Shown in pieces: positions 1-8,016 of a DNA stretch of 64,000 nucleotides. Origin of the DNA: Deferribacteraceae bacterium UBA6799 (GTDB lineage: Bacteria > Chrysiogenota > Deferribacteres > Deferribacterales > Geovibrionaceae). Within the stretch, counting starts at the first letter, position 1. Each line of letters opens with the position of its first letter. The stretch covers positions 1 through 64,000 of the forward strand of contig DKFJ01000011.1 of assembly GCA_002452335.1 (NCBI GenBank), written 5' to 3'. The position numbers and the translations under genes are program-made. A model generated the notes under the pieces. It was not told the origin of the DNA. It saw only the letters and a program-made list of their open reading frames with translations, and did no database searches.

Positions 1-2000
1 CGCACAGGCAGCTTAGAAATTCTGGATACCCAGAGTGCGGACGAGAGAGCCGTTCACTGCCGCACAGGCAGCTTAGAAACTATCACTTCAAAGTCATCAT
101 TGATTTATATCGTTCACTGCCGCACAGGCAGCTTAGAAATTGCGCACATCAACAGACGAAACAACTGGGGTGTTCACTGCCGCACAGGCAGCTTAGAAAT
201 ACACTGACGCTGACACTGCGACAGTTGAAGGGTTCACTGCCGCACAGGCAGCTTAGAAATCACCAAGCGCTCCAATCTTCGACGACCAGTAGTTCACTGC
301 CGCACAGGCAGCTTAGAAACCTTCAACTCCCTCATCATTAATCCCGCCACATGTTCACTGCCGCACAGGCAGCTTAGAAAAAGACAGAGTACGATGTCAG
401 GACAGAGTGGAAGTTCACTGCCGCACAGGCAGCTTAGAAAACATCGGTTTAATGTCAGCTAATGAAATTAGTGTTCACTGCCGCACAGGCAGCTTAGAAA
501 ATTACCGCCTCCGGTTTATCACTCCATGATACGTTCACTGCCGCACAGGCAGCTTAGAAAGCTCTGGCTGAGCGGGTTGTAAAACCTTCCCTGTTCACTG
601 CCGCACAGGCAGCTTAGAAATACACTGACGCTGACACTGCGACAGTTGAAGGGTTCACTGCCGCACAGGCAGCTTAGAAAAGCTACCAACAGCCATCTGA
701 CGCTAATTTTAAGTTCACTGCCGCACAGGCAGCTTAGAAATTGCCGCCTGCGCATCCAGACGAGTCACACCCGTTCACTGCCGCACAGGCAGCTTAGAAA
801 GACGGCGTGGTCGTTGAGAATATGGACATAATGTTCACTGCCGCACAGGCAGCTTAGAAAAGAGTGAACATGACTCCATCATTGCCATAACCGTTCACTG
901 CCGCACAGGCAGCTTAGAAATGTGACCAGAATCCCGAAAACTGGATTTTAACGTTCACTGCCGCACAGGCAGCTTAGAAATTTATTTGTAGAAGAATTTT
1001 ATCTATAAGGCGGTTCACTGCCGCACAGGCAGCTTAGAAATTTACAGTCTGATTTCCTCCGAGCCGTGACACGTTCACTGCCGCACAGGCAGCTTAGAAA
1101 ACTCGTCGCTCGGGTAATAATAAAGTTTCTTTGTTCACTGCCGCACAGGCAGCTTAGAAAAACTTTAATTTTTCCAAAAGTGTCCATTTTTCGTTCACTG
1201 CCGCACAGGCAGCTTAGAAATTAAATATGCAAAAGTGCCTGAAAAGGCGAATGTTCACTGCCGCACAGGCAGCTTAGAAAATTAAGGTTTTATATATCCG
1301 GTATTCCCCCGCGTTCACTGCCGCACAGGCAGCTTAGAAATATCTCTATCTCTGCGCCGACGACGGCAGTTTGTTCACTGCCGCGCAGGCAGCTTAGAAA
1401 TCTACCGGGGAGATTCGCATAAAAAGACCCGGGTTCACTGCCGCGCAGGCAGCTTAGAAAAACGGCGAAGACGAACTGACCATCAAATACTAGTTCACTG
1501 CCGCGCAGGCAGCTTAGAAAGGACACGGATATAACTGCCTGCAGTCTGTCAGGTTCACTGCCGCGCAGGCAGCTTAGAAAATGTATGACCTGATGGACGC
1601 TCTGAAAGAGCTGTTCACTGCCGCGCAGGCAGCTTAGAAATTTTTAGCCTGCTGACCTGCCAGTGCCTCGGCGTTCACTGCCGCGCAGGCAGCTTAGAAA
1701 GTGTTAAATGTCATATATCCGCTGACATCAGCGTTCACTGCCGCGCAGGCAGCTTAGAAACTGAGAAAAAGTCACGTTTCCCTTGTTTTAAGGTTCACTG
1801 CCGCGCAGGCAGCTTAGAAATGTGAATATGTACGGCGTGGCAAAGCCGATTCGTTCACTGCCGCGCAGGCAGCTTAGAAAAGCTCAGTTATGACTCCTGC
1901 TGTCCAGCACCGGTTCACTGCCGTACAGGCAGCTTAGAAAAATAATGGATCTGTTGAAGAAGGATAGCATCAGTTCACTGCCGCGCAGGCAGCTTAGAAA
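1..2000 (+). CRISPR. Type I-F CRISPR array (partial, trailer side)
   Basis: The array has 33 full 28-bp repeats plus a 19-base partial repeat at the left edge, and 33 spacers of 32 bases (one of 33, at 320-352). Repeats begin GTTCACTGCC and end GCTTAGAAA, with a CTGCC/GGCAG hairpin stem. This is the type I-F (Csy) consensus, whose crRNA 5' handle is CTTAGAAA, so transcription runs left to right and the leader should lie left of the window. The hairpin loop varies: GCACA in repeats up to the one starting at 1313, GCGCA in those starting at 1373-1853 and in the last one (1973), and GTACA in the one starting at 1913. The spacers at 200-231 and 621-652 are identical. No cas gene is in the window. 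Confidence 0.98.
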
Positions 2001-2347
2001 AGACATCTCATAGGTTGTCTGTAATCTGTCTGTGGTGGCTTAGGGTTATGTTGATAAATAAAGTGAATTTGAATACGGTAGTTTTCTGCGGATCAAAAGG
2101 TTAGGAGTTCGAAAACAGCGACATCACTTTTTGGAGCTGTTTCTGTACCGAGCCTGCTGAAATCTCTTCAGGCGCATCGGCTTTTTTTATTCTGATCATA
2201 AGGGATTTTGTCTTAATAAAACCAATAAAAACAGCATATGTTCTCTGATATTTAATCGTATCTGATGGTAAATTGCACTTTGTAATATTGAATAGTTAAT
2301 ATAAAATTCGTGAAGATATTATATCAATCTTTTTAACAGGGTGCGTG
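2001..2347. other. Gene-free stretch after the CRISPR array
   Basis: About 350 bases lie between the last repeat and the first gene. I see no degenerate repeat and no convincing small ORF. An imperfect stem (GAAAACAGC near 2111 with GCTGTTTC near 2146) and a terminator-like hairpin at 2150-2189 are the only structures. The part from 2190 to 2340 is AT-rich and probably holds the promoter of the next gene, but I could not pick a convincing -35/-10 pair. Confidence 0.5.
2150..2189 (+). terminator. Probable terminator of the CRISPR transcript
   Basis: AGCC plus CTGAA pair with TTCAG plus GGCT across internal loops, followed at once by seven T. It sits about 150 bases after the last repeat in the direction of array transcription, so it probably ends the pre-crRNA. 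The stem is interrupted, so this is a moderate call. Confidence 0.5.
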
Positions 2348-2857
2348 ATGAGTAAATTATTCAGAATTGCAGGCGGAGTTATATTATTGACGGCGTTTAT
2401 CTTTTCCGGCGCTGTTGCCGCAGAATACGGGGATCAGTTCAGTGAGCTGGACGCAGTCATAAACAAAAAGGCGGGGGTGGTTGCTCCCGGGGTGAAAGCG
2501 GGAAAGCTGAAAGCGCCTAATGTGCTGAAGGACGCTATAGTCACTAAAGGAAATTTTGACATGCCCGGATACACACTGGTTCGCTCAAAGATAAATGTGG
2601 AAGGGGTTCACAAGTCATTCAGCGGAACCCTTCTGCGTATGGACGAATATAAGGGCGCGTTCAACGAGGTGGTGTATTTCCGCAGACCTCTCGCCAAAAA
2701 CTATTGTGAAGATATGGTGGACAGCGGTCTTTCCGGCACCGAGATTCAACCAGTCATGGATAATATGGATGTTCAGGTGGCGGAGGTAACAGGCTCTGCT
2801 ATGGAGCTTCTGGTTACTTTCAACTATAAATGTTTTATAAAGCAGCAGATTCAATAA
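2348..2857 (+). CDS. Exported protein of unknown function
   Basis: I do not recognise a family. The 169-residue product has a clear Sec signal peptide (hydrophobic core about residues 8-20, likely cut after AVAA near residue 25). The mature part is about 145 residues with two cysteines, in KNYCEDM and YKCFIK, which could form a disulfide in the periplasm. The ATG at 2348 is chosen over the GTG at 2345 because AGGG lies about seven bases before it. A similar-sized exported gene follows 24 bases later, so the two are probably one operon. Periplasmic location is inferred from the signal peptide; nothing in the sequence shows a function. Confidence 0.75.
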   Translation: MSKLFRIAGGVILLTAFIFSGAVAAEYGDQFSELDAVINKKAGVVAPGVKAGKLKAPNVLKDAIVTKGNFDMPGYTLVRSKINVEGVHKSFSGTLLRMDEYKGAFNEVVYFRRPLAKNYCEDMVDSGLSGTEIQPVMDNMDVQVAEVTGSAMELLVTFNYKCFIKQQIQ

Positions 2858-2881
2858 TATAATAATTATATTGGAGGAGTA

Positions 2882-3337
2882 ATGAGAAAGATAGGAACAG
2901 CTTTACTGCTTATGGCGTTTTTCGCTGTTAGCGCTTTTGCTCAGGTGCAGATGGACGAGGCAAAGTTTGAAAAGTGGGTGAAAGGGATAAAAGTCCCGTC
3001 CGGTTACAAATATGAGGATATAGAGACCTCAGAAGAGGAATTCACAGCCAATTTTTATAAACAGTGCGGGCAGGGCATGTGCGCCGTGACTGTGAAGATC
3101 GACAGACCGGAGAAGTTCGAAGCGTATAAAAACGACAAGACAATAAAAGACGTTAAACTGACACAGTACGCAGGCAAAAAGGCTATGTATTACGCGTACA
3201 AAAGCATGAACCTGTCTGCCGTCATGGTTGATGTTCCTGAGATAAAAGGAAAAGTGACTGTGGCTTTCTCTCCTGCATTCACATCCGCCGAGATGGAAAA
3301 GGCTCTGAAAGGTATCGGAATCGAAAAACTGCGTTAA
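2882..3337 (+). CDS. Exported protein of unknown function
   Basis: The 151-residue product has a Sec signal peptide (MRKIGTALLLMAFFAV, cut after AFA near residue 20). The mature domain is lysine-rich, with a close cysteine pair in KQCGQGMCAV that may be a disulfide or a metal site. No family is recognised. GGAGG stands five bases before the ATG. It lies 24 bases after the preceding exported gene, and the operon appears to end at the shared hairpin just downstream. Together the pair look like two small periplasmic proteins made in step; no partner or substrate can be named. Confidence 0.75.
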   Translation: MRKIGTALLLMAFFAVSAFAQVQMDEAKFEKWVKGIKVPSGYKYEDIETSEEEFTANFYKQCGQGMCAVTVKIDRPEKFEAYKNDKTIKDVKLTQYAGKKAMYYAYKSMNLSAVMVDVPEIKGKVTVAFSPAFTSAEMEKALKGIGIEKLR

Positions 3338-3363
3338 GCGGTTGGTCTTATAAGGCGTGCTAA

Positions 3364-3400
3364 AAAGCCCGGCGTGTCGCAGGATGCGCCGGCTTTATTT
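3364..3400. terminator. Bidirectional terminator
   Basis: AAAAGCCCGGCG pairs with CGCCGGCTTT, flanked by A on the left and TTTATTTT on the right. It serves the exported-protein pair on the plus strand and overlaps the stop codon of the convergent histidine kinase. Confidence 0.8.
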
Positions 3401-5119
3401 TACAGACGGAAGCGTGATCTCAAAATCAGCCCCCTGTTCAGTGTCTTTCAGCTCAATAGTGCCGTTCATATGTGTTTCTATGATTAATTTAGCCAGATAA
3501 AGCCCCATTCCTGTGCCTTTGCCTTCTGCTTTGGTGGTGTAGTATGGGTTGAATATATGCGGCTTCACGTCCTGCGGAATACCGTTTCCGTTGTCTTCTA
3601 CGTTTATCACCACATTTTTGCCTGACCTGTGTATTTTTATATGTATATATCCGTCTTTTATACGGTTCTGTTTGTATTTTTCCTCAATGGCGAATATTGA
3701 GTTATACACCAGGTTGATTATAACCTGTTTGAATTCGCCTTTATATCCTTTCACCAGCGTGTCGTTAAACCTGCACTGGGGGAAATCTTTTATTCCTGCT
3801 TTTTCAATATGGTCATCCTGACACAGGTATGAAACGAGCGGCTTGATACCCTTGGCGAACATCTGTATCTCTATCAGTTTCAGCAGGGTTATTATCTCGC
3901 CGGTAACGTCAAACTCAGTAACATTATCATCCGGCTTAAAAAAAGTTCTGAAATCGTCAATGGTGGAAGAAAGGTATTCCACAGTATCCATCTGCTGTTC
4001 TTCAAACTCTCTGACGTATTCATCTGTCAGCAATCCCTCTCTGTAACATTCCGATATATCCTGAGTGCGCAGACCGATGATATTCAGAGGCTGCCTCCAC
4101 TGGTGGGCTATGGCGTTTATCATCATGCCCATATCCGCCAGTTTTTTCTGCTCGAATATGATCTCCTGCTGTCTGCGGATCACCGAAACCTCTTCCTCCA
4201 CTTTTTTTCTAAGCTGGCTGTTCAGTTCCTTCAGCTCGTTTTCCAGCTTCTTTATCTGTGTTATGTCTTTCGACACGTTCAGCAAAACTTTTTTCCCCTG
4301 ATATTCCTGAATACTGGCGGACATCAGCCCGTGAATAACCGTTCCGTCTTTTCGCACGAAGTCCGCTTCAAAGTTGTGACAGTAGCCGTACTGTTTCACA
4401 TCGTTCACCAGCTTTTTTCTTTCATCCGGAGACTTCCAGATATTCAGATCCAGCGATGATTTTCCTATAACTTCTTCCTGGGTGTAGCCCATGATGTTTA
4501 TAAAACCATCGTTCACAGAGATATATGTGCCGTTATTGATATCGTTCAGGTTGATGGCGTCCTGGCTTGTCTTGAAAGCATTGATGAAGAGCTCTTCATT
4601 CTGCCGTGCCACATGTTCGGATATTTCCAGCTCTTTCAGTTTTGCGCTGAGTTCCGCTGTTTTCTCCTCCACCATTTTTTCGAGCCTGTCTGTCAGCGCG
4701 GTCATCTCTGCGTTAGATTCTATGAGAGCTCTTTCGTTCTTCTTTTTTTCAGATATATCAAAGGCAAAGCTGAACGAAAACTCAATACCGTCAATAGTGT
4801 GATGGTTGGATATGATCTCCACGTCGATGAGGCTTCCGTCTTTTCTGCGGTGCAGTGTTTCAAACCTGTGTACCTTTTTCTCCCTGATCGTCTGAACCAG
4901 CTGTGACATGGACTCAGGAGTGTTGCCGGCGTCCAGCTGCCTTATGTTCATGGAGGTCAGTTCTTCATGGCTGTAGCCCAGATAGGCGCATGCTGCGTTA
5001 TTAACTTTGAAAATGAACCCGTTCAGATCTATCCAGAAAACAGGCAGAAATGGATTGGACTCCAGAGAAGCCAGATAGGATCTGTTGAATTCGTTGTTGT
5101 TTTCAAAAAAATTATTCAC
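3395..5119 (-). CDS. Cytoplasmic PAS-PAS sensor histidine kinase
   Basis: The 574-residue protein has no membrane segment. PAS domain 1 spans about residues 15-125 and PAS domain 2 about 175-290, each with a PAC-like end (FDISEKKK, KDITQIKK), separated and followed by coiled-coil helices. The phospho-acceptor is H339 in AIAHQWRQPLN, the HQWRQPL-type H-box common in epsilon- and deltaproteobacterial kinases. The ATP-binding domain (about 440-574) shows the N box (INLVYNSI), G1 (DNGNGIP), F box (FNPYYTTK) and G2 (GTGMGLYLAK), so it should be active. It presumably senses a soluble signal or redox/ligand state through PAS. No response regulator is adjacent, so it is an orphan whose partner lies elsewhere. 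Confidence 0.93.
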   Translation of the reverse strand: MNNFFENNNEFNRSYLASLESNPFLPVFWIDLNGFIFKVNNAACAYLGYSHEELTSMNIRQLDAGNTPESMSQLVQTIREKKVHRFETLHRRKDGSLIDVEIISNHHTIDGIEFSFSFAFDISEKKKNERALIESNAEMTALTDRLEKMVEEKTAELSAKLKELEISEHVARQNEELFINAFKTSQDAINLNDINNGTYISVNDGFINIMGYTQEEVIGKSSLDLNIWKSPDERKKLVNDVKQYGYCHNFEADFVRKDGTVIHGLMSASIQEYQGKKVLLNVSKDITQIKKLENELKELNSQLRKKVEEEVSVIRRQQEIIFEQKKLADMGMMINAIAHQWRQPLNIIGLRTQDISECYREGLLTDEYVREFEEQQMDTVEYLSSTIDDFRTFFKPDDNVTEFDVTGEIITLLKLIEIQMFAKGIKPLVSYLCQDDHIEKAGIKDFPQCRFNDTLVKGYKGEFKQVIINLVYNSIFAIEEKYKQNRIKDGYIHIKIHRSGKNVVINVEDNGNGIPQDVKPHIFNPYYTTKAEGKGTGMGLYLAKLIIETHMNGTIELKDTEQGADFEITLPSVK

Positions 5120-5289
5120 ATGTGAACCCGCAGGTTTGATTGTAAATATAGTATATTACAATTTTCTGATTGGCGCACATTAATCCTGAGTCAAGACAGT
5201 ATATTTCGCACATTTTGTCGTGGTTATTTAAAATCCATAATTATCAAATATTGCCATGCGTGCTATTGAGATTTGTAATAGCATCTATG

Positions 5290-5306
5290 GTTAAATTATA
5301 TTTAAC
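5290..5306. promoter_or_regulatory. Perfect palindrome upstream of the membrane/MBL operon
   Basis: GTTAAAT-TAT-ATTTAAC is a perfect 7-3-7 inverted repeat about 95 bases before the start of the membrane protein gene. It looks like a binding site for a dimeric regulator; which one is unknown. Confidence 0.45.
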
Positions 5307-5339
5307 ATCAGTTGAATAGGTGCTAACATTAGATAGCAA

Positions 5340-5355
5340 CGTCCAATTATGGACG
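5340..5355. promoter_or_regulatory. Second palindrome, about 45 bases before the start codon
   Basis: CGTCCA-ATTA-TGGACG is a perfect 6-4-6 inverted repeat. It could act as an operator at the DNA level or as a hairpin in the 5' leader of the mRNA. There is no T-tract after it, so it is not a terminator. Confidence 0.45.
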
Positions 5356-5398
5356 CTTAGAGGCAACATTATCTCTTTTCATTGAGAAGGAGAGTGTC

Positions 5399-6778
5399 AT
5401 GAGTGATTCCGGACTCTACATTGAGGAGCGCAAGCTCGTCAAACGGTGGAATGGTCCTCTGCCCGCTTTGGCAAATCTTGCTGTTATCCTCGTTCTTTTC
5501 TATGGTACATGGTGGATCTTTCAGGATCCGCGAGGCATCATGAGAATGTACACCCCCTATGTCGGTTACATGTGGTGCAGGTGGATACTCATCATGCTGA
5601 TCTGGGTAGCCTATATCTTTAACTTCTGGCCGTTTAAGCGAACCTGGCTGGAAAAAACACACCCGGTACTGAAAGGTTTTATTCTGACGGCTTTTTCCGT
5701 CGCTATCTTCCTGGGCGTGTTGAAACTTTTCTTCAACGGCTTCCTGGGAAACTTCGCGATAGCCTATTTCAGCCCTGCTCAGCTCACCAAGCTGGGACTC
5801 ACTGAGTTCTATGCGGAGGAATACGCCGCTCAGGCTATTCTGATGTTTGCCGCTATCGCATCATGGCTCAGCCCCGCATGGGTTGTGGCGGCGGAGAACG
5901 CTCCCTGGCAGAAGCTGGGTCAGCCTGTCAGAGGCTTCAGCGTTCTTATGCTGACATTTTTCATGAGCGTGCTGGTCTATTTCGTCACTATGCACCCCCA
6001 CATGGGCATCCTCTTTGACCCCTGGCAGAAGTATGCCGCCATAGCTCCCCCTTACTGGCAGAACTTCGCCAACACTGTCCACGGCAACTTCCATATCGCC
6101 TGGATCATGTGCGCCACAGTTATAGTGTGGATGTATGAGACCATCTGGGAGAGATATCCTTTCAAACTTATTAAAACAGACTGGCTCAGAAGACTCACAG
6201 CCTTTTTCGGTATCTTCATCATAGCTGTGTCCCTGTCATTCTTCCTGTATTACGCTCAGGAACTGGCATGGGGTCCCGCTGTCAGAGGAACCAGAAGACT
6301 GATGGCTCCTGACTGGCGCTGGCTGCATGTGGGCGAGATAGCTATTTTCTGGCTGGTGCCGGCACTGTTCATGTATCTGTACTGCGATAACGCTCCCAAG
6401 AGGTTCAGCACACCTATGAACGTGTTCCTGAGAACCGTCATATCCATAGCCGCCGCGGCAGTGATATACATTGTATATTACAAAACCTCTCACCTGTTCC
6501 TCGGAACACAGAAAGGTTTCTCTCACCCGCAGCAGTTCCCCATGATACCTATGATATGGCTGATAAACATATTTCTCATCAACAGCTGGTTCATGGATTC
6601 GTGGCCCGGCTGGAAGCTTGTTCCCAGTGAGCACACAGTACACGCTCCCGCTGAGGAGATGCAGTGGACAGCTAAGTTTAAACTGGGTCTGGTGACAGGA
6701 ACAGCCCTCGGCGTGGCTCTTTATTTCGCCGTTGTGGCTTCTCTGCCTGTGCTCACCAGTCTTATAAAAGTTGAATAG
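5399..6778 (+). CDS. Polytopic membrane protein, partner of the MBL protein
   Basis: I do not recognise the family. The 459-residue protein has about eleven hydrophobic segments, beginning near residues 24-41 and ending near 430-455. It is very rich in Trp, Tyr and His; some His lie in or at the ends of the segments (MHPHMG, HGNFHIAW, WLHVGE), as in proteins that bind haem or protons, but this is only a hint. AAGGAGAG precedes the ATG by seven bases. The next gene starts 10 bases after the stop with its own AGGAGG and encodes a Tat-exported metallo-beta-lactamase-fold protein, so the two probably form a membrane/periplasm unit. Two palindromes lie upstream. Function unknown. Confidence 0.85.
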   Translation: MSDSGLYIEERKLVKRWNGPLPALANLAVILVLFYGTWWIFQDPRGIMRMYTPYVGYMWCRWILIMLIWVAYIFNFWPFKRTWLEKTHPVLKGFILTAFSVAIFLGVLKLFFNGFLGNFAIAYFSPAQLTKLGLTEFYAEEYAAQAILMFAAIASWLSPAWVVAAENAPWQKLGQPVRGFSVLMLTFFMSVLVYFVTMHPHMGILFDPWQKYAAIAPPYWQNFANTVHGNFHIAWIMCATVIVWMYETIWERYPFKLIKTDWLRRLTAFFGIFIIAVSLSFFLYYAQELAWGPAVRGTRRLMAPDWRWLHVGEIAIFWLVPALFMYLYCDNAPKRFSTPMNVFLRTVISIAAAAVIYIVYYKTSHLFLGTQKGFSHPQQFPMIPMIWLINIFLINSWFMDSWPGWKLVPSEHTVHAPAEEMQWTAKFKLGLVTGTALGVALYFAVVASLPVLTSLIKVE

Positions 6779-6788
6779 GAGGCTCATC

Positions 6789-7958
6789 ATGTCTGACAGC
6801 AAAATATCCCGCCGGGATTTTGTAAAAGGCGCTCTCACCGGCGTTGGTCTCGGCGCTCTGGCATCAATGGGTGTTTTCTCCTATTCCCCTATGAGAAATA
6901 TTTTTCTCCCTGAAATAGTGAGAAAGCAGCAGGACTTCGGCGTGTGTAAAAGTGTCAAGGTGACGAACATATCCGAGACAAGCTGGTTCGAAAACTCAGC
7001 CCTGATGGGCGATATCAAAGGAGCCGGAGGGCTTCTGGTGAACCAGTATGTTTATAACTGGCCTCCGTTCGGCAACGGCAAGGGGCTGGCGAAAGGATCA
7101 TACGCTGACGGTATGGCTATGATAAAAGAATATATCCCCCACGATCTGGAAAAGGCATGGGCGATAGTGGAGAAAAACTCTGTCCACCCTGAAAACGCCG
7201 GCGGTTTTGCCGCTCTGGTGGAGATGGAGGAGATGGACGGAACCAAGCATAAATATCTGCTGGATACCGGATGGTCATATAAGTGGATGGACGAGAGCTT
7301 TAAACGTGAGGGCATCGACAAGATGCTTCAGAACGGAGAAATTGAGGCGCTCATCATATCCCACGAACATTTCGACCACTTCTGGGGATTTCCGGTGGCC
7401 ATGAAATACGCTCCCAATATTCCCGTATATATCCCCGAGGGATTTTATGAGGAAGGATTGCAGTATATAAAAGACTCAGGACACAAAGGCACGCTGACCA
7501 CGCTGAAAAAAGGTCTTAATCAGATCAAGTCGGGTATGGCGACATATGTCTTTGATGTTCCGATTATATGCCGGGTCTTTGGCGAGCAGTCTCTGTATTT
7601 CAACGTGAAGGATCTGGGACTGGTCAGCGTGACAGGATGCTGCCATCAGGGTATCATCCAGTTCGCGGACACAGCCTATAAAGAGCTGAAATACGAAAAC
7701 GATAAAATGTACGGAATATACGGCGGGCTTCACATATCGCCGTTTGAGGACTGGGACCCGAAATATGACGACCTTGTGATATCTCTGGGCAAATGGGGCT
7801 TCGAAAGGGTTGGCTGCAACCACTGTACAGGTCTTCTGACAGCCAGAAAGTTCATCGATCAGGGCTATAATGTCGTAGAGGGTACAGCCCGGTTCAGGTC
7901 AAAAAGCAAAGTGTATCTCGGCAACGGAGACAAAATCGGTTTCGGTGTCGATGTCTAA
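6789..7958 (+). CDS. Tat-exported metallo-beta-lactamase-fold hydrolase (COG1237-like)
   Basis: The 389-residue protein starts with a twin-arginine signal (SRRDFVKGAL, Arg8-Arg9, then a hydrophobic stretch to about residue 32), so it is folded in the cytoplasm and sent to the periplasm. The MBL metal motif HxHxDH is intact (SHEHFDHFWG, His192/194, Asp196, His197). Later motifs GCCHQGI, YGGLH and NHCTG match the COG1237 branch related to archaeal dihydropterin ribofuranosylaminobenzene-phosphate synthase, a cytoplasmic group, so a Tat signal is unusual here. The ATG at 6789 is chosen because AGGAGG stands six bases before it; a TTG at 6771 would overlap the preceding gene and push the Tat motif inward. 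The substrate is unknown. Confidence 0.88.
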   Translation: MSDSKISRRDFVKGALTGVGLGALASMGVFSYSPMRNIFLPEIVRKQQDFGVCKSVKVTNISETSWFENSALMGDIKGAGGLLVNQYVYNWPPFGNGKGLAKGSYADGMAMIKEYIPHDLEKAWAIVEKNSVHPENAGGFAALVEMEEMDGTKHKYLLDTGWSYKWMDESFKREGIDKMLQNGEIEALIISHEHFDHFWGFPVAMKYAPNIPVYIPEGFYEEGLQYIKDSGHKGTLTTLKKGLNQIKSGMATYVFDVPIICRVFGEQSLYFNVKDLGLVSVTGCCHQGIIQFADTAYKELKYENDKMYGIYGGLHISPFEDWDPKYDDLVISLGKWGFERVGCNHCTGLLTARKFIDQGYNVVEGTARFRSKSKVYLGNGDKIGFGVDV

Positions 7959-7965
7959 TTCGTTC

Positions 7966-7999
7966 GACCCCGGGTGTCTAGCGGCGCCCGGGGTCTTAC
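7966..7999 (+). terminator. Terminator after the MBL gene
   Basis: GACCCCGGG pairs perfectly with CCCGGGGTC around a 12-base loop, followed by TTACTTTC. The stem is strong and the T-tract weak, so some read-through into the next gene 18 bases on is possible. Confidence 0.7.
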
Positions 8000-8016
8000 T
8001 TTCATGAGGTCTGATC

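Noticed and set aside
519..1526. Short open frames inside the CRISPR array with repeated FLSCLCGSE or SLPHRQLRK peptides
   Set aside because: They are translations of the CRISPR repeats on either strand, not genes.
2001..2150. Degenerate extra CRISPR repeats after 2000
   Set aside because: No sequence resembling the repeat ends or hairpin stem is found there.
1..2347. cas genes beside the array
   Set aside because: No reading frame in the window has Cas motifs; they are expected left of position 1.
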